Shown here: in pieces, positions 17,386 to 26,839 of the stretch
How the letters are laid out: every line of letters begins with the position of its first letter
Numbering within the stretch: the stretch's first letter is position 1
Origin: Photobacterium galatheae
GTDB lineage: Bacteria; Pseudomonadota; Gammaproteobacteria; Enterobacterales; Vibrionaceae
NCBI RefSeq assembly: GCF_000695255.1
Contig: NZ_JMIB01000043.1
Coordinates: forward strand, 62,001 to 126,000
Direction: 5' to 3'
DNA: 64,000 nucleotides
Notes under the pieces: model-generated
The model's input: only the letters and a program-made list of their open reading frames with translations
What the model was told of the DNA's origin: nothing
Databases searched by the model: none
Program-made: the position numbers and the translations under genes

Positions 17386-18210
17386 TCAGGTCAGCAAAGA
17401 ATCAAGGGCTGTTACGACATGAAACGGTTGTCGTTCCTGCCTGTCCCTCGGATACCCTAGTGACACTTCCACATGAGGAATACCATCAATCAAGCTAGAG
17501 CCCTGTAAGTGCAGGTGTCCGTACACCACCAGACAAACCGGAAAACGTGTCAGCCAGTGTTCTACCCGGCGAGTACCACACCAAATCGAAAACTCTTGTG
17601 GCTGTAATTGCTTGGTCAGCCCCTGCACCATTGGAAAATGATTCACCAGGATAAGGGGACAGTCTCTGGACACTGCACTCAAACGCGCTTCAGTGAAACG
17701 TACACGCTCATCACACCAGCTTTGAATATCCGGATATGGGTAAGTTTTCAGAAAATATTCATCCGCACAGACAACACCAGCACGCCGCGCTCTTTCAAGG
17801 CTTTGCTGCGGTGTAAAATCTGCCGGATGGCGAAACGAGTAGTCATACAAAACGAAGAGGGGAGCTATCACAAACGACTGGCCGCCCGCAGCGGTATAGA
17901 CCGGATATTCATCTTCCGGCGTCACGACACCGTAACGGTGACAAATATCCACCAACTGCCGATAGCGCAATTCGCCCGGGAGCGCCAACGGCTCTCGGGC
18001 GGTACACCAGAGTTCATGATTACCGGGTACCCAGATTACCCGGTAAAACTTTGCTGCCAGCGTGCGAATCGCCCACTCAAATTCAGACAAATCATCTGCA
18101 ACATCCCCAGCCAGAATGAGCCAGTCTGATGTTTGATCAGCCTGGACAGATTCAACAATCCGCCTGTTCTCCGGATGGGATACGTGCAAGTCACTGGCAG
18201 CCATCAGCAT
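17386..18210 (-). CDS. Calcineurin-like metallophosphoesterase in the holomycin-type operon
   Basis: A 274-residue metallophosphoesterase with the full two-metal motif series: SDLHVSH near residue 6, LAGDVAD near 32, GNHE near 61, LVNHFP in the middle, and YGHLHLQG near 225. The substrate cannot be read from the sequence; family members cleave phosphomono-, phosphodi- or nucleotide esters. The frame extends to 18411, but GGGAG just before the ATG at 18210 and the globin stop 29 bases upstream support this start. The gene lies between globin and flavoprotein genes in a tightly packed operon, implying a pathway, CoA-related or resistance role. I do not know it as a canonical hlm gene. Confidence 0.85.
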   Translation of the reverse strand: MLMAASDLHVSHPENRRIVESVQADQTSDWLILAGDVADDLSEFEWAIRTLAAKFYRVIWVPGNHELWCTAREPLALPGELRYRQLVDICHRYGVVTPEDEYPVYTAAGGQSFVIAPLFVLYDYSFRHPADFTPQQSLERARRAGVVCADEYFLKTYPYPDIQSWCDERVRFTEARLSAVSRDCPLILVNHFPMVQGLTKQLQPQEFSIWCGTRRVEHWLTRFPVCLVVYGHLHLQGSSLIDGIPHVEVSLGYPRDRQERQPFHVVTALDSLLT

Positions 18211-18238
18211 CAGAAACTCCCATTTCTTCCTAAATGTC

Positions 18239-18772
18239 TTACAAAGTGCCCGGAGGCGCTTCACCCCAACCCCAACGCGGTACGGTATCCCGCTTGGACG
18301 GTTTCGCTCCCGGTTGTGAGTTGGCCATCGCTCTTCGCGAACCCCACTCGATATACGCCATGAACGCCGAGCGGAATTCCGGATCTCTGGGCAGTTCGAC
18401 TTCATCAGCACTTTGCATCATCAGCGCGATCCAGCGATCCCGCTGTTCAGACTGGATTGAACGGCCACGATGTTTCTTCAGCATATGCTTGAACCCCCCT
18501 CTTTCATTGGTATAGAGCGGCTCACCACCGAACACTTCTTCAAACCACATGGCAACATGCACATGATGATCGGGTGGCATGTGCTCAAACAAGGGCTGAA
18601 GCAATGGGTCTGTCTCAACTTTGGCGTAAAACACCTTGAGCAAGTTGCGGATAGCATCCCGTCCACCCATCCATTCCAGAAGTGTTGGCGGCTGAGCTTG
18701 ATCCACCTGTTCTTTGTCAGTCACAGTTGCTTCTGTCGTTGCGTCCATTTCAATGTCCTTATTCATGTTCAT
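18239..18772 (-). CDS. hlmG: Group II truncated globin (HlmG homologue)
   Basis: A 177-residue globin with an N-terminal extension of about 30 residues and a polar C-terminal tail. Truncated-hemoglobin features are the WMGGRDAIRNLLKVFY B/E-helix start, PLLQPLFEHMP, the probable proximal His in MLKKHRGR, and the helix-G Trp in RDRWIALM. A globin is a characteristic member of the hlm gene set; its role there is unproven, with oxygen or redox chemistry on the thiol intermediate suggested. The ATG at 18772 overlaps the GNAT stop (ATGA) and follows GGAG, so translation is coupled. Confidence 0.88.
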   Translation of the reverse strand: MNMNKDIEMDATTEATVTDKEQVDQAQPPTLLEWMGGRDAIRNLLKVFYAKVETDPLLQPLFEHMPPDHHVHVAMWFEEVFGGEPLYTNERGGFKHMLKKHRGRSIQSEQRDRWIALMMQSADEVELPRDPEFRSAFMAYIEWGSRRAMANSQPGAKPSKRDTVPRWGWGEAPPGTL

Positions 18773-19647
18773 CCAAGCTCCAATGTTGTGATACACCACA
18801 CTTGATGTTCCTGTTCCCGAGGTGGTTCACCGACATACATCCGCTGTGTCTGAAATACCGATTGAAAACCATATTGTTCGGCCAGATGCAGGAGCGTTCG
18901 GTCCTCCTTTTCAGGCACATCCATCGCCACCTGACTTCCCCGAGGGATCACAGATAAGGCCGCCTGCAACAGTGGCTCGACCTGATCGGGAGTATTCGCC
19001 AGTAACGGGCCAATGCGATATCCATCCTGGGACTGACGCACACCGATCACCCCTTGGATCTTGCCTCCTTGACGGATCATGAATCCGTGCCGGGTTGCTC
19101 CAAGAAACCAGTTTTTCAACAATGCACCACGGCTCACCCCGGTACAGCTGGTATCGTATTCCACAATATCCTGCACATCAGAAGCTTCCACCGGCTCTAC
19201 CCCGGCCGGACACGCATCGTCCTGTTGTACAACCCCCGCCATCCGATGATTTTTCCGATAACCGACAAAACCCGATTGAGCGTAATTTTCGGTCTGATGC
19301 AGAATCCCGTCCAAACCAACCACACGGTTACCACCATGACGAAGTGCATGCTGAAATATTTTCAGGCCATAGCCCTGTCCCCTGAACTCTGGCGGCACCA
19401 GATAATGACCCAGAAAACAAAAGCTTGAGGAAAAGTTCACAACAGAGACGGCTGCCACCAGCTGGTCATCAAGATACCCGACAAAAAAACCTTGTGGATC
19501 AACCCCGAAAAAAGCATCCGCATCGCCAATGCCCATATCCCAGCCTTCATTCCTTGCCCATTCCAGTACCGTTTGCCACTGCGCCAGATCCGCATTCTCG
19601 ATACGCAATGTGTTCAGTACATCTTGTTCGTTTGTTGCAATATCCAT
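18769..19647 (-). CDS. hlmA: GNAT N-acyltransferase (HlmA homologue, holothin acylation)
   Basis: A 292-residue protein with two GNAT-type halves. The N-terminal half has the acetyl-CoA loop FRGQGYGLKIFQHAL near residues 88-102; the C-terminal half resembles the YitH/HolE-type domain. In holomycin biosynthesis HlmA acetylates the amine of holothin, the last tailoring step that gives holomycin. GAGAGGA precedes the ATG. It lies 10 bases after the acyl-CoA dehydrogenase and overlaps the globin start by four bases. The acyl donor is assumed to be acetyl-CoA by analogy. Confidence 0.9.
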   Translation of the reverse strand: MDIATNEQDVLNTLRIENADLAQWQTVLEWARNEGWDMGIGDADAFFGVDPQGFFVGYLDDQLVAAVSVVNFSSSFCFLGHYLVPPEFRGQGYGLKIFQHALRHGGNRVVGLDGILHQTENYAQSGFVGYRKNHRMAGVVQQDDACPAGVEPVEASDVQDIVEYDTSCTGVSRGALLKNWFLGATRHGFMIRQGGKIQGVIGVRQSQDGYRIGPLLANTPDQVEPLLQAALSVIPRGSQVAMDVPEKEDRTLLHLAEQYGFQSVFQTQRMYVGEPPREQEHQVWCITTLELG

Positions 19648-19657
19648 CTTTTCCTCT

Positions 19658-20794
19658 CTAAAGCCCCATGGACTTACTGATCACTTCCAGCATGATTTCG
19701 CTGGTGCCACCGTAAATTTTCTGAACCCTGCTGTTCACCCATAACTTGCCAATCGATGAATCGCTCAGGTAAGCGCTGCCGCCATGCAATTGCAGACATT
19801 CATCAGCGACTTTGTTCTGTACTTCCGTCGCCCACCACTTCAGGCGTGCTGCATCCTCCAGTTTCAGAGAACCGGCATTAAACTGTTCAATTGCCTCATT
19901 CAGATAACTGCGGGTCACTTTGATTTGCGTATCCAGTTGTGCTAGCAAAAAACGGTTGTACTGGAAAGAACCAATCGGCTGACCAAACGCCTTGCGCTGT
20001 TTCACATAAGACAGGGTTTCGGCCATCATGGCTTCTGCACTGGTGATCGCCACGGTGCTGATACTGAGCCGCTCACGGGTCATGGCCGTCATAAAGTAGT
20101 AACTGCCGAGATTTTCACGCCCGAGCAGATTGTTTTTTGGCACAACACATTGATCAAAAAACAAATCAGCCGTATCACTGGCGTGCCAGCCCAGTTTTTT
20201 CAGCGCCGGGCCACGGGTAAAACCGGGCATATCTCTTTCAATGACAATCAGGCTGATCCCCTGCCCGCGTGCACCGGCATCCGTTTTCACCGCGACAACA
20301 AATAGATCCGCATTCACCCCATTAGTGATAAAGGCTTTGCCGCCATTGACGACATAGTGGTCACCTTCCAAGGTCGCCTGCGTGGTGAGGCCTGTAGAAT
20401 CAGAGCCACCACCGGGTTCAGTAATCGCAATCGCCGCAATGCGTCTGCCACTACATAAATCCGGCAGCCAGCGCCGCTTTTGCTCCTCTGTTCCCAGCAG
20501 GTTGATATAACTGGCAATCACATCATTGTGTGAAATGACGATAGGGGCGGTCATACCAACCGCGATCATTTCCTCCGTCAGTGCCAGCGCATAGCGATAA
20601 TCGGGCTTATCCTGCCCGCCGAGTTCCGGGCTCACTCCCATACCCAGCAGCCCATGCGCACCCATCGTGAGCCAGAAGTCACGGTCTACCAGACCCTGCG
20701 CTTCCCAGGCTGCTAAATTCGGTTTCGCATGATGTTCAAAACATTCCCGGCAAGACAGCCGGAAGTTCTTTAATTCATCGGTTATCGTACTCAC
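19658..20794 (-). CDS. hlmB: Acyl-CoA dehydrogenase-type flavoprotein (HlmB homologue)
   Basis: About 378 residues with the standard ACAD fold: the FAD/substrate motif AIAITEPGGGSDS near residue 125, VNGGKAFITNG near 150, and the C-terminal IYGGTSEIM carrying the catalytic Glu position. In the holomycin pathway HlmB is one of the flavoenzymes proposed to oxidise carrier-bound cysteinyl intermediates across C-alpha/C-beta. I place the start at GTG 20794, because GTGA overlaps the thioesterase stop and GGAG lies nine bases ahead. A TTG at 20809 is the alternative. Confidence 0.9.
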   Translation of the reverse strand: MSTITDELKNFRLSCRECFEHHAKPNLAAWEAQGLVDRDFWLTMGAHGLLGMGVSPELGGQDKPDYRYALALTEEMIAVGMTAPIVISHNDVIASYINLLGTEEQKRRWLPDLCSGRRIAAIAITEPGGGSDSTGLTTQATLEGDHYVVNGGKAFITNGVNADLFVVAVKTDAGARGQGISLIVIERDMPGFTRGPALKKLGWHASDTADLFFDQCVVPKNNLLGRENLGSYYFMTAMTRERLSISTVAITSAEAMMAETLSYVKQRKAFGQPIGSFQYNRFLLAQLDTQIKVTRSYLNEAIEQFNAGSLKLEDAARLKWWATEVQNKVADECLQLHGGSAYLSDSSIGKLWVNSRVQKIYGGTSEIMLEVISKSMGL

Positions 20795-21567
20795 TGAAAC
20801 ACACTCCAACTGTCCATTCTGTTTTCTTCTTCAAGCCGGTTTGACTCATCGACTTCCATTACCTGCCGGATCACCGGCCAGTGTTGATAAACCGCGAAAT
20901 GATCGCCGTTCAGGTGGAGCAAAGTCGTTTCACCTGCGGTATGACGCTGCCACGCCTGAATCGTCGCTTCCGTTACATGAGGGTCGTCCGATGCTGCAAT
21001 CAGGATCAGCGGCTGTGACACCTGCATGGCTTTCCGTTGCAGAAACTGACTGCGGATCTGAAAATCGGTACGGATTTGGGCAACATAGCGTTTTGCCAGA
21101 ACCGGCTCGTTTAACACAATGGCCGGGGTGCCCTGATCTTCACGCATTTTTTCCAGCAGCGATTCATCAGACCATAAATGCAGATCGTCCTCTGCCTGCT
21201 CACTGGGGGGAACCGAACCAGAAACAACACTGAATACCGGGTACATACCGTACTTATTTGCCAGCACATTGGTCACTACCACACTCAGCACACCGCCAAA
21301 ACTGTGACCAAAGGTCGCCCACTCATGAATGCCCTGCTGTTGTTTCTGTCGGAAATCCCTGTAAATCGTGTCGGCCAATTGCTCCGCCAGCCCATCCAGA
21401 TTGGTCACTTCAGGCTCCCGGGCCAGCACGCCCCGCCCTGGCATCTCAACCGGTTGAAGCAACGTGGAACCCTCAGCTTCGTGCTCTTTACAAAAAGGTC
21501 GATAGACAGAAGCACTTGCACCGGCGTGCGGGAAGGCATAAATCACCCGTGTTTTATGCGTTGACAT
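20791..21567 (-). CDS. hlmC: Type II thioesterase (HlmC homologue)
   Basis: A 258-residue alpha/beta hydrolase of the type II thioesterase class. It has YAFPHAGASASVYRPF at the N-terminus, the nucleophile elbow GHSFGG near residue 87, and the catalytic His in NGDHFAVY near residue 227. Such enzymes clear mis-acylated carrier proteins or release products. Because the NRPS lacks a terminal thioesterase domain, this protein is the natural candidate for release or editing. The ATG overlaps the end of the GMC gene by 14 bases. Confidence 0.92.
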   Translation of the reverse strand: MSTHKTRVIYAFPHAGASASVYRPFCKEHEAEGSTLLQPVEMPGRGVLAREPEVTNLDGLAEQLADTIYRDFRQKQQQGIHEWATFGHSFGGVLSVVVTNVLANKYGMYPVFSVVSGSVPPSEQAEDDLHLWSDESLLEKMREDQGTPAIVLNEPVLAKRYVAQIRTDFQIRSQFLQRKAMQVSQPLILIAASDDPHVTEATIQAWQRHTAGETTLLHLNGDHFAVYQHWPVIRQVMEVDESNRLEEENRMDSWSVFQ

Positions 21568-23200
21568 CGAGACCCCCTGTTTTCAGGGCATGGGCGATGC
21601 GTTCTGCGAGCATGATGGTTGTCAGATTGGTTGGCATTGAAGGGATCACCGGAAACAATGAGGCATCCGCCACGGTCAGCCCCGAAACGCCGTACACCCG
21701 GCCATCTTCGGCGGCAGCACAGTTCGGATCGGTCTCCGGTCCCATTCTGACCGTGCCGGAAGCGTGCCATCCAGGATTCAGCATATTTTTCACCGCGCTA
21801 TGCATCACACGATCATTGCCGATCATTGCATCAGACCAGAACTGCACACCATCGAGAAATGATGCCACCTCAGGTGCATGCAGCGCTTGCCATAACTGGC
21901 GCACGGCACCGACCATCCGGTCAATGTCCTCATCATGCTCTCGCAACGGCAGATGAATAGACGGCAGCACTTCTGCTTCGCGGCTGGTAATGAAGACCTG
22001 TCCCCGAGCAACCGGCTGCATCAGCATGGCGGAAGCACCAACCAGCATCGGATAATCGACACGGTCTCTGAACTTCGGCACCGTGCTGCTTTCAACATTG
22101 TTCAGCAAGCCAATCTGGACATCCGCAGCATCATCCACACCACTGGCAATCCGGGCAGCAATCTGCCGCCAGGGAAGTCCGGAATGACAGACGCCAGCTT
22201 TGGGTAATGCCCATAACACGAGAGAAGCATGATCCTGCAAGTTTCTGCCCACAGCCGGGTTCGCCACTCGCACCGGAATGTCCAGCGCCTGCAAGTGCTC
22301 TGGATCACCAATCCCGGAACGCTGAAGCAGCGCCGGGGTGCCAATGGCTCCCGCAGCAACCACAATTTCATGCGCGTCGAAGGAAAGTGAACGGCCTTCC
22401 TGAACCACTTCGACGCCAACAGCCGAGCGCCCCTCAAACCGGATACAGGAAACCAGCACTTCAGTCAGTACCATCAGATTGGGCCGCTCCATCACAGGCA
22501 GCAAATAGGACTGGCACACATCGACCCGCCGGGACAACTGCGTCACATTGGCAGGTACCAAACCAACCGCCGGTGCTTCACCTGCATTCAGATCCGCTGC
22601 ATAGGGAATACCGAGATCCTGACAAGCCTGTGAAAACGCTGCATCCAGAGGATGCAGGCTTTCCGGCGCCGGGCGACGCAAGACCATCGGCCCGGTATTC
22701 CCGTGCTGCGCACAGCCCGGAAAATCAGTATCGGTTTCTAACCGGCAATACCAGGGCAACACTTTTTCCCAGGTCCACTGAGTGCAGCCCATCTCAGCCC
22801 AAGCAGTAAAATCCCGGGGAAAGGTTCGCAGCGCAACCGCACCGTTCACAGCAGATGAGCCTCCCATGACCTTGCCTACCCGATAGTCAAAATACTGAGG
22901 CCGCTTCTCCTGCACCGGATTTTCCGCCGCCTGACGGATGACTTCGCTCGCTGGCTGATGCTCCCCTTTCAGCTTCGCCTGGTAATGCCAGTTATAATTT
23001 TCCAGCACCAAACGGGATGCATCATTCAGCGGGCTATCCGGTAAATGCGTATCGGACGCAGGGCCTGCTTCGAGCAATAACACCTGTTTTGAACTGTCTT
23101 CTGACAGCCGGGCTGCCAGCACACAGCCAGCCGCCCCGCCCCCAACCACGATGTAATCAAACTGGCCCTGCGCCAGCGCTTTTTGTTGAGGCGTACTCAT
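21554..23200 (-). CDS. hlmD: GMC-family flavin oxidoreductase (HlmD homologue)
   Basis: A 548-residue glucose-methanol-choline oxidoreductase. The Rossmann FAD motif is YIVVGGGAAGCVLAARLSED near residue 18, the second signature is GKVMGGSSAVNGAV near residue 112, and the active-site pair is WHASGTVRMGP (His) with PTNLTT (Asn) at the C-terminus. In the holomycin pathway HlmD is one of the oxidases proposed to dehydrogenate the cysteinyl intermediate. The ATG at 23200 shares its A with the NRPS stop (TGATG); a GTG three bases earlier is possible. Either way it is translationally coupled to the NRPS. Confidence 0.92.
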   Translation of the reverse strand: MSTPQQKALAQGQFDYIVVGGGAAGCVLAARLSEDSSKQVLLLEAGPASDTHLPDSPLNDASRLVLENYNWHYQAKLKGEHQPASEVIRQAAENPVQEKRPQYFDYRVGKVMGGSSAVNGAVALRTFPRDFTAWAEMGCTQWTWEKVLPWYCRLETDTDFPGCAQHGNTGPMVLRRPAPESLHPLDAAFSQACQDLGIPYAADLNAGEAPAVGLVPANVTQLSRRVDVCQSYLLPVMERPNLMVLTEVLVSCIRFEGRSAVGVEVVQEGRSLSFDAHEIVVAAGAIGTPALLQRSGIGDPEHLQALDIPVRVANPAVGRNLQDHASLVLWALPKAGVCHSGLPWRQIAARIASGVDDAADVQIGLLNNVESSTVPKFRDRVDYPMLVGASAMLMQPVARGQVFITSREAEVLPSIHLPLREHDEDIDRMVGAVRQLWQALHAPEVASFLDGVQFWSDAMIGNDRVMHSAVKNMLNPGWHASGTVRMGPETDPNCAAAEDGRVYGVSGLTVADASLFPVIPSMPTNLTTIMLAERIAHALKTGGLDVNA

Positions 23201-26200
23201 CACAAGCTGACTCCGTCCGGTTGTTTCATCGACTCGATAATTTGTGCGAACTGACGGATGCTGGTGTTCATAAACAGCCCTTCGATCAAGTCCTGCTCTT
23301 GCACTGCAGTCACATTGAACGCTTCACGCAGGGTACTCAGCAAAGCAACAGCGATGAGTGAATCCCCTCCGACATCAAAGAAACCCGCGTTCACATCCAC
23401 ATCGTCGTGCTGGAGCAGTTCACGCCACAAATGAAGCAGCCGTTGTTCGGTCTCAGACACGGGTGCCGCATCAGCACTGGCTGGCAGTCCGGTTTCTTCA
23501 GGCCAGGGCGCCGGCAATGCTTTACGATCAATCTTGCCGTTTCCGGTCAAAGGCATATGCGGAAGCACAATGAAGTATGTCGGTGCCATATAGGGCGGCA
23601 AGGACTGCCGGACCTGATCGCGGCAACGTTGCTGAATGATGTCCTGATCGATGTGTGCGGCCTGCTCGTGAAGCACCAGATACGCAACCAGCTGGCGCTG
23701 TCCGGAATGCGGATGAGCCGGCGCATCAATCACCACATGACTGACTTCATCCAACTGAAGCAGGGCATATTCCACTTCACCCAGTTCAACCCGGTAGCCA
23801 TTGATTTTGACCTGATTATCATCCCGCCCGAGAATCTCAATCAGACCGTCAGAAATATACCGACCTAAATCACCGGTTTTATAGAGCCGCTCACCCGTTT
23901 GAGGGTGCACAAAAAAGCGTTGTGCCGTTTTTTCCGGATCAGCCAGGTAACCCTGTGCCACGCCCTCACCGGCAATGTATAGTTCGCCGATCACCCACTT
24001 CGGACAAGACTCAAGCCACGTATTCAAAACATGGAAACGCTGGTTCGCCAATGGCTTTCCGTAAGGGATACTGACCCAGTGTTTTTCAACCTGCTCAATG
24101 GGGTAACAAATTGACCAGATAGAGCCTTCCGTTGCGCCGCCAAGGCTGATCACTTTGGCCTCTGGCAGCGCATTGCGAATCCCATCCGGCAAATCAACCG
24201 GAATCCAGTCGCCACTCATCAGGATCAGTCTGAGCGAACTATTTGCCAGTGATTCACTGGCCCGATCAACCATCACCTTGACTGGCGCAGGCACACTGTT
24301 CCAAATAGTCACCCCATGTCTGATCAAAGTCTCGCACCAGACTTTCGGATCATTGCTGGCATCCGTTTCCTGAAACACCAGACGACCACCGGCACCCAGC
24401 ACTCCAAAATAGTCATACACTGACAGGTCAAATCCTGCCGGTGCAATGGACAGCACCGCATCATCTGCAGTCACATGGAAACGTCGGTTGATATCCTCAA
24501 CGGTATTCGCCGCATTTCGATGCGAAATCATGACCCCCTTCGGTTCACCGGTTGAGCCGGATGTGAAAATGACATAAGCCAGATCATCCAGACCCTGTAT
24601 CGAAGAAAGCGATTGTGAAACGAGCGGTTCAGACAGTTCAGCCTGCTCAGATAACTGATCCAGATTCACCCTCAGAAATGGCTGATATTCTTCCGGATCT
24701 GCAAAGGTCACCGTGTCCGTCACCACGGCTTTGGCCTGACAACGTTGCAGCAGATGCAAACGACGCTGTTGCGGCAGAGTTGGATCAATCGATACATAGG
24801 CGGCACCAGCCTGGAGAATCCCCAGTAGCCCGATAATCAAATCTGGCCCCTGCGGCAGAGAAGCGGCAATCAGATCCCCGGCTTCAATCTGGGCCGATGC
24901 CCGTAATTGCTTCGCTAATCGGGTCGATTGCGCAACCAGCTGACCAAATGTCAGACGCGTGCTGCCCTGCTCAATGGCAATTGCATCCGGGCGCTTTGAA
25001 GCAGCCTCCAGGATCATCTCGTGCAGCAAGCGAGGGGGAAAATCAACCTGCGTCTGATTGGCCACTTGCCGTTCTGTCGCGTCCGTTTCCGGCAAATCCA
25101 CCACTGAACCGGTTTGCAGCCAGATCGATGGGTCACTGACGACTTCTTCCAGCAAGTGAACGTAAGCCGTTAACATGTCTTCTATCAGATGATGCGGAAA
25201 TAGATCGTCGACATAATTGAAGTGAATCCCCAAGCCCTCCGGTTGAAGATCGACTTGGTTCTCCAGCCAGATCTGCGGCGTTTGATTACTGGCATATACC
25301 GGCTTACCCAGCGCGCCGTACCAGTCAGAGACCCAATCTTCCAGCTCTGGTGTCAGGGTATTACTAAAGACCACAGGCATCGACACCGCACGGTTTTCCT
25401 GTTTACGGCTGGTCAGTTCACGAAGGACCTGAACCCCGTTAAACGAGCTATGCAAGCGCCCCTGATATAAGGTGGTTTGTAGTTGTAGCAAGCGCTGCTC
25501 AACCGTGCTTTCCGGATCCCCCGAGACAGAGAGCAATTGCGGTTGAAGAAAATTCCCGACAGTCCCTTCAATACCTTCCTCGTACGGTCGGCGCATTAAT
25601 TGTGTCAGTGTCAGCGTAAAATCCTGACGCTTCGACCACTGACGAATCACTTCCGCATAGCATCCCAATAGCAACGACTCTGCCGTCAGGCCATGCTGAT
25701 CTGCAACGGTTCTGAGTGCGTTCAAAGTGTTGTTTGGAATCAGTCTGGAAAGACGTTTCATTGAGGGTGATACAATTTGCTGCGGAGATATTTTGTGGGG
25801 TAGTTCAGGTGCAGGAGGAAGATGTTCAATTTGTTCAAGCCAGTATTGCTGGTCCTCCCTGCCTTGTGGCTCTCCCTGAAGTACGCGCTCTGCTGCAATA
25901 TACTCCAGAAAATCAGGAAGCTCGGCCGATGGCGTGAGTTCCTGCTGTTGGTACTCCCGCCACATGTCTTTCAGAACCAGTCGGACACTGATTACATCCA
26001 GAAACATCAAGTCAAAATGGAAATGCAAACGCCAGGTGCGCTCCGACACTCGGGTCACCCGAACCTCAAACGCAGGAATTTCGTCCAGCGGCAATTGCTG
26101 TTTTTCCATTTCATGACGTAATGTCGCAAGGAAACTGTCTTGTTCAGCCTGATCCCAGGCAGAAATATCTTTTGTCTTAATGCTATATAAAGTGCCAGCC

Positions 26201-26589
26201 GGGAAAACCTTTTGGTGACCTCCGGTGACTGTGACAGCCCGAAGCATAGAATGCCTGGAAATCACCTGGTTCACCGCCTGCTTAAATCGGCTGATATCCA
26301 GCGCGTCAACATCCAGTTCCAAATAATAACTACTGGATAATCCGCCAAGCTCTAACCCGGTATTTCTGCCAATCAGATATGCATACTGAATATCTGTCAG
26401 CGGCTGTTCCTCTCCTTCTAAGATGTTGATCTTTTTAGAAAATGGGGCGTGTAATGGCAGGTAACCGCGATACAGCGTATCGAGGTGTTCATTTGGCTGC
26501 CGGGCAATCTGTGAGCTTTGCTCGGCTTTCTGGAATCCCAATTTTCCATGTTTTTTGACTATCTGTGTGCCAACGTGATCAGGGTTCAT
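23200..26589 (-). CDS. hlmE: Single-module NRPS, Cy-A(Cys)-PCP (HlmE homologue)
   Basis: A 1129-residue NRPS. Residues about 60-500 are a heterocyclization (Cy) domain, identified by the DxxxxD form of the core (HFHFDLMFLDVIS near 195) and TDIQYAYLIGRN near 85. Residues about 530-1010 are an adenylation domain (FTSGSTGEPKG; YKTGDLGRY; NGKIDRKALP). Residues about 1040-1110 are a carrier domain with GGDSLIAVALL. Reading FDLSVYD, IWNSVP, LMSGD and LGGATEGSIW gives the pocket code D-L-Y-N-L-S-L-I-W-(K), the known cysteine code. No epimerase or thioesterase domain. HlmE uses such a module to build the Cys-Cys scaffold of holomycin. AAGGA precedes the ATG. Confidence 0.95.
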   Translation of the reverse strand: MNPDHVGTQIVKKHGKLGFQKAEQSSQIARQPNEHLDTLYRGYLPLHAPFSKKINILEGEEQPLTDIQYAYLIGRNTGLELGGLSSSYYLELDVDALDISRFKQAVNQVISRHSMLRAVTVTGGHQKVFPAGTLYSIKTKDISAWDQAEQDSFLATLRHEMEKQQLPLDEIPAFEVRVTRVSERTWRLHFHFDLMFLDVISVRLVLKDMWREYQQQELTPSAELPDFLEYIAAERVLQGEPQGREDQQYWLEQIEHLPPAPELPHKISPQQIVSPSMKRLSRLIPNNTLNALRTVADQHGLTAESLLLGCYAEVIRQWSKRQDFTLTLTQLMRRPYEEGIEGTVGNFLQPQLLSVSGDPESTVEQRLLQLQTTLYQGRLHSSFNGVQVLRELTSRKQENRAVSMPVVFSNTLTPELEDWVSDWYGALGKPVYASNQTPQIWLENQVDLQPEGLGIHFNYVDDLFPHHLIEDMLTAYVHLLEEVVSDPSIWLQTGSVVDLPETDATERQVANQTQVDFPPRLLHEMILEAASKRPDAIAIEQGSTRLTFGQLVAQSTRLAKQLRASAQIEAGDLIAASLPQGPDLIIGLLGILQAGAAYVSIDPTLPQQRRLHLLQRCQAKAVVTDTVTFADPEEYQPFLRVNLDQLSEQAELSEPLVSQSLSSIQGLDDLAYVIFTSGSTGEPKGVMISHRNAANTVEDINRRFHVTADDAVLSIAPAGFDLSVYDYFGVLGAGGRLVFQETDASNDPKVWCETLIRHGVTIWNSVPAPVKVMVDRASESLANSSLRLILMSGDWIPVDLPDGIRNALPEAKVISLGGATEGSIWSICYPIEQVEKHWVSIPYGKPLANQRFHVLNTWLESCPKWVIGELYIAGEGVAQGYLADPEKTAQRFFVHPQTGERLYKTGDLGRYISDGLIEILGRDDNQVKINGYRVELGEVEYALLQLDEVSHVVIDAPAHPHSGQRQLVAYLVLHEQAAHIDQDIIQQRCRDQVRQSLPPYMAPTYFIVLPHMPLTGNGKIDRKALPAPWPEETGLPASADAAPVSETEQRLLHLWRELLQHDDVDVNAGFFDVGGDSLIAVALLSTLREAFNVTAVQEQDLIEGLFMNTSIRQFAQIIESMKQPDGVSL

Positions 26590-26839
26590 AGTGGGTCATG
26601 CGTCCTTCGTTCGTTTGTAATATTTCGCGTTTCGTAAAATTATTGGAATATGAAACGCAAATTAAATGCACCCGGTTGCTATGCAACGCGAGTGCAGGTT
26701 ACAAACTAGAAGAAAAAGAACCACTCAATAAAGAAATCAATTGATTAATTTATGCTTTGTTTGAATAAATTGGATCGATATCAATTCCCCTAAGAAATAA
26801 TGCTGTTTATCTATAGTAAAAGATTGCTTTTTATCACAC
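26590..26839 (-). promoter_or_regulatory. Leader/promoter region of the holomycin-type operon
   Basis: 250 AT-rich bases without a gene between exporter and NRPS. Two structures stand out. GCGTTTC...GAAACGC (26627-26658, 18-base spacer) is a candidate operator about 40 bases before the NRPS start. GCAC-GTTGC-loop-GCAAC-GTGC (26668-26695) is a two-part hairpin. I see no copy of the CATTCAAT operator found near the exporter and arsR, so the operon may be controlled separately. No convincing -35/-10 pair can be assigned. Confidence 0.5.

Noticed and set aside
26573-26593. Six-codon leader peptide (MTHYEP) overlapping the NRPS start
   Set aside because: Its start is only three bases from the AAGGA, it has no regulatory codon run and no attenuator follows it; probably chance.
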